15,755 nt of DNA from JBDRLD01 sp043813445 (GTDB taxonomy: Bacteria; Patescibacteriota; Patescibacteriia; JACPHY01). Below, piece by piece: positions 13,826-15,755 of the stretch. Positions within the stretch are counted from its first letter, which is position 1. The number at the start of each line of letters is the position of its first letter. The stretch is from NCBI GenBank assembly GCA_043813445.1, contig JBDRLD010000019.1, forward strand, positions 1-15,755, read 5' to 3'. Below the pieces are notes generated by a model. The model was not told the DNA's origin and did not search any database. It was given only the letters and a program-made list of their open reading frames with translations. Made by a program: the position numbers and the translations under genes.

Positions 13826-15118
13826 ATGCATACTAGCATCACATCGTGCAATCGAAAAGGATACGGCATCGGTAACTGCGATGGTCACGAGGTGGCCATC
13901 CCCTTTACATTCCCAGGGGATGTAGTCGAATTTGAACGACGTGGGCGGCGAAGCGGGATCTGGCGGGGTTCCACCAGCACCATCTTGACGCCATCTCCAC
14001 ATCGCGTAAAAGCCCATTGTCCATATGCGGGAAAATGTGGCGGTTGCCCATGGCAAATGTTCGATTACGTGGCGCAGCTTGAACAAAAACGCCTACTGGT
14101 TACGCGCATGCTCGACGGGATCGATGTTCCTGCGATACCCGCGATACGACCTGCTGTGGAGACCATCTACCACCGCAATCGGATGGACTACTTCATCGGA
14201 GAGAATGCCGAACTCGGGCTTCGCGCTCTTGGCACGTGGTGGCAGGCGGTCGACCTTACTGAGTGCTCAATGATTTCACCTACGAGCAACAAGCTCATGA
14301 GTGCATTTCGTGAATGGATGAACTTGAGTGGCGCAAAACCATGGAACCCGAGAACGCACGCAGGATTACTTCGCTATCTCGTTATCCGAGAAGGCAAGCG
14401 AACAAATGAGCGCATGGTGATACTCATCACCTCGCCGGAAGAACTTCCCAGCCGCGCAGAGCTCATCGCATTACTCAAGCCGTTTACAACGAGCATTCTT
14501 TTGGGCGTTAATGATTCCATCACAGACACATCACTCGCGCAGTCTTACACAACTCTTTACGGTACGGACATGCTCCGCGAGAAACTCTGTAATCTGACTT
14601 TTTCCATTCCCCCGAATGCATTTTTTCAAACGAACACACCCATGGCGGAGCAGCTGATTGAGATTGTGCGTAGTCTGGTTCCGGATCGATCAAATCTTAT
14701 CGTGGATCTCTATTGTGGGGTTGGGGTGTTTGGCATTACGCTTGCTCACCGAGCAGAGCGAGTGATCGGTGTCGAGGTTGAACAAAGTGCCGTCGAGATA
14801 GCGCAAGCAAACGCCCGGAGCAACAACGTGCTGAATGCGGAATTTGTTCTTGCAAAATCAGAGGCGTGGCCTTTTCCGGCCGAGCGTATCGACTGTCTCA
14901 TTGTAGATCCTCCTCGCTCCGGTCTCCATCCAAGAGTCGTTGAACGAATTATGATGCTCCGGCCGGAGCACATTATCTATGTCTCGTGTGGACCCCATGC
15001 ACTTGCACGAGACCTCGAATCGTTGCTTCAGCTGTACTGTGCCGATTACATCGCTTGCCTCGACCTCTTTCCGCATACTCCGCACGTCGAGACCGTGGTA
15101 CGATTAAAACGAAAATAA
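13826..15118 (+). CDS. rlmD: 23S rRNA (uracil-C5)-methyltransferase, RlmD/RumA family
   Basis: 430 residues. A TRAM-type beta-barrel opens the protein (about 4-40, with GYGIGNCDGHEVAIPFTFPGD split around residue 20). Next comes the iron-sulfur set Cys65-x5-Cys71-x2-Cys74 with Cys147, which fits the [4Fe-4S] ligands of RumA. The methyltransferase domain shows FFQTN (266-270), the SAM-binding loop DLYCGVG (294-300), DPPRSGL (361-367), the nucleophile Cys388 in YVSCGP and the base Glu422. It makes m5U in rRNA using S-adenosylmethionine. Specificity (U1939, U747, or tRNA U54 as in TrmA) cannot be fixed from sequence; the cluster argues against TrmA of the E. coli type. The start is only 9 bp from the divergent mnmA start. 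era follows 3 bp after the stop. Confidence 0.92.
   Translation: MHTSITSCNRKGYGIGNCDGHEVAIPFTFPGDVVEFERRGRRSGIWRGSTSTILTPSPHRVKAHCPYAGKCGGCPWQMFDYVAQLEQKRLLVTRMLDGIDVPAIPAIRPAVETIYHRNRMDYFIGENAELGLRALGTWWQAVDLTECSMISPTSNKLMSAFREWMNLSGAKPWNPRTHAGLLRYLVIREGKRTNERMVILITSPEELPSRAELIALLKPFTTSILLGVNDSITDTSLAQSYTTLYGTDMLREKLCNLTFSIPPNAFFQTNTPMAEQLIEIVRSLVPDRSNLIVDLYCGVGVFGITLAHRAERVIGVEVEQSAVEIAQANARSNNVLNAEFVLAKSEAWPFPAERIDCLIVDPPRSGLHPRVVERIMMLRPEHIIYVSCGPHALARDLESLLQLYCADYIACLDLFPHTPHVETVVRLKRK
13830..13838 (-). promoter_or_regulatory. Possible extended -10 promoter of mnmA
   Basis: On the minus strand TGC directly precedes TAGTAT (13830-13835), an extended -10. The hexamer 17 bp upstream is only TTTTCG. 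The element lies within the first codons of the divergent methyltransferase gene and would start transcription about 7 nt before ATG 13816. Confidence 0.35.
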
Positions 15119-15121
15119 CGT

Positions 15122-15755
15122 ATGGCTAAATTAGGAATTGTCACCATTGCGGGCCGATCGAACGTGGGGAAGTCAACGCTTCTCAATGCGCTTGTTGGTG
15201 TAAAGGCGGCCATCACATCTCCAATGCCACAAACCACGCGACGAATGACGCGGGGCGTGTTTACTGACGATCGAGGACAGATTGTCTTTGTGGACTCACC
15301 TGGTATCTTTGAATCAAATCGAGGACCGGTGACACGCGCTGCAAATGAGGAGGCCCGCGAGGCACTCAAAGATGTCGATCTCATCCTCTACGTTGTGGAT
15401 CCTACGCGGCCGATTGGTACCGAGGAGCAGCGCATCTTCACGCTACTTCGCGCAACGCTCACCCCAAAAATACTCATTCGAAATAAATGCGACCTTCCTG
15501 CGCGTGAACGTGTCCACGGCGAGACCTACGAGCAACTTATCCATTCCAGCCAGGACGGTACATTTATTGAAATTATTGATGTGTCCGCATTGAAGGGAAC
15601 ACACACGAAGCGTGTTCTCGACGAGGTATTCTCACACATACCGGAGGGCGAACCTCTCTACCCGGCGGAACAACGCACAGACGTACCAAAAGACAGATGG
15701 GTCGCCGAAATCATTCGCGAAAAGATTTTCCTCACCATGACTGACGAGATCCCCT
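15122..15755 (+). CDS. era: GTPase Era, N-terminal GTPase domain, 3' end cut by the window
   Basis: ATG 15122 opens a frame that runs to the window edge (211 complete codons of about 300). The G motifs are G1 GRSNVGKST (11-19), G2 region QTTRR, G3 DSPG where DTPG is usual, G4 NKCD and G5 SALKG. The ordering and the IIREKIFLTMTDEIP segment that leads into the KH domain identify Era rather than another TrmE-Era family GTPase. Era binds the 3' end of 16S rRNA through the KH domain and checks late 30S assembly. It begins 3 bp after the rlmD-like stop, so both are likely on one mRNA. No Shine-Dalgarno is visible. The KH domain itself is beyond the window. Confidence 0.95.
   Translation, partial: MAKLGIVTIAGRSNVGKSTLLNALVGVKAAITSPMPQTTRRMTRGVFTDDRGQIVFVDSPGIFESNRGPVTRAANEEAREALKDVDLILYVVDPTRPIGTEEQRIFTLLRATLTPKILIRNKCDLPARERVHGETYEQLIHSSQDGTFIEIIDVSALKGTHTKRVLDEVFSHIPEGEPLYPAEQRTDVPKDRWVAEIIREKIFLTMTDEIP

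Noticed and set aside
13817..14086. Long N-terminal extension of mnmA (frame open back to 14086)
   Set aside because: The extra 90 residues are antisense to the methyltransferase gene and resemble no domain; the family starts right at MAERIIIGLSGGVDS.
1..15755. CRISPR arrays, insertion sequences, tRNA or rRNA genes, UGA recoding
   Set aside because: No regular spaced repeats, transposase motifs or cloverleaf-like stretches were seen by eye, and TGA serves as a stop in mnmA and the 117-aa gene.

Overview
This is a bacterial chromosome fragment that looks like a Candidate Phyla Radiation (Patescibacteria) genome. That assignment is an inference with moderate confidence. It rests on three things: a short alanyl-tRNA synthetase without its C-terminal domain, a compact ribosomal operon in which most start codons lack a Shine-Dalgarno sequence, and small gene-to-gene gaps. 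TGA is used as a stop (mnmA and the small gene at 12383 both end in it), so the UGA-glycine code of Gracilibacteria/Absconditabacteria does not apply. I saw no insertion sequence, tRNA, rRNA or CRISPR array.

Layout. From 1 to 6117 the minus strand carries surface-polysaccharide genes. In transcription order these are a Wzx-type flippase, a fused GT4-GT2 glycosyltransferase, a 51-residue acidic low-complexity peptide with its own promoter and terminator, an O-antigen ligase/polymerase-type membrane protein, and a truncated membrane-anchored protein of unknown function. From 6172 to 10222, on the same strand, is the end of the ribosomal supercluster: infA-rpmJ-rpsM-rpsK-rpsD-rpoA-rplQ-rplM-rpsI. 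Upstream of it lies alaS (10379-12241). A divergent plus-strand gene for a 117-residue unknown protein follows (12383-12736), with a near-consensus promoter. It converges on mnmA (minus strand). mnmA diverges from an rlmD-like rRNA methyltransferase, which is followed closely by the start of era.

How it fits together. The right half is a translation block: tRNA charging (alaS), tRNA wobble thiolation (mnmA), rRNA uridine methylation (rlmD-like), 30S assembly (era), initiation (infA) and ribosomal proteins with RNA polymerase alpha. The left half is an envelope-glycan block (lipid-linked sugar synthesis, flipping, polymerisation or ligation) lying directly downstream of rpsI, so some read-through coupling is possible.

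The most interesting items are: an RpoA that ends after the N-terminal domain and carries an acidic tail instead of the alpha-CTD; two small orphan genes (51 and 117 aa), each with a strong promoter, a hairpin in the leader and a strong hairpin at the end; the bifunctional glycosyltransferase fusion; and the divergent mnmA/rlmD start codons only 9 bp apart.
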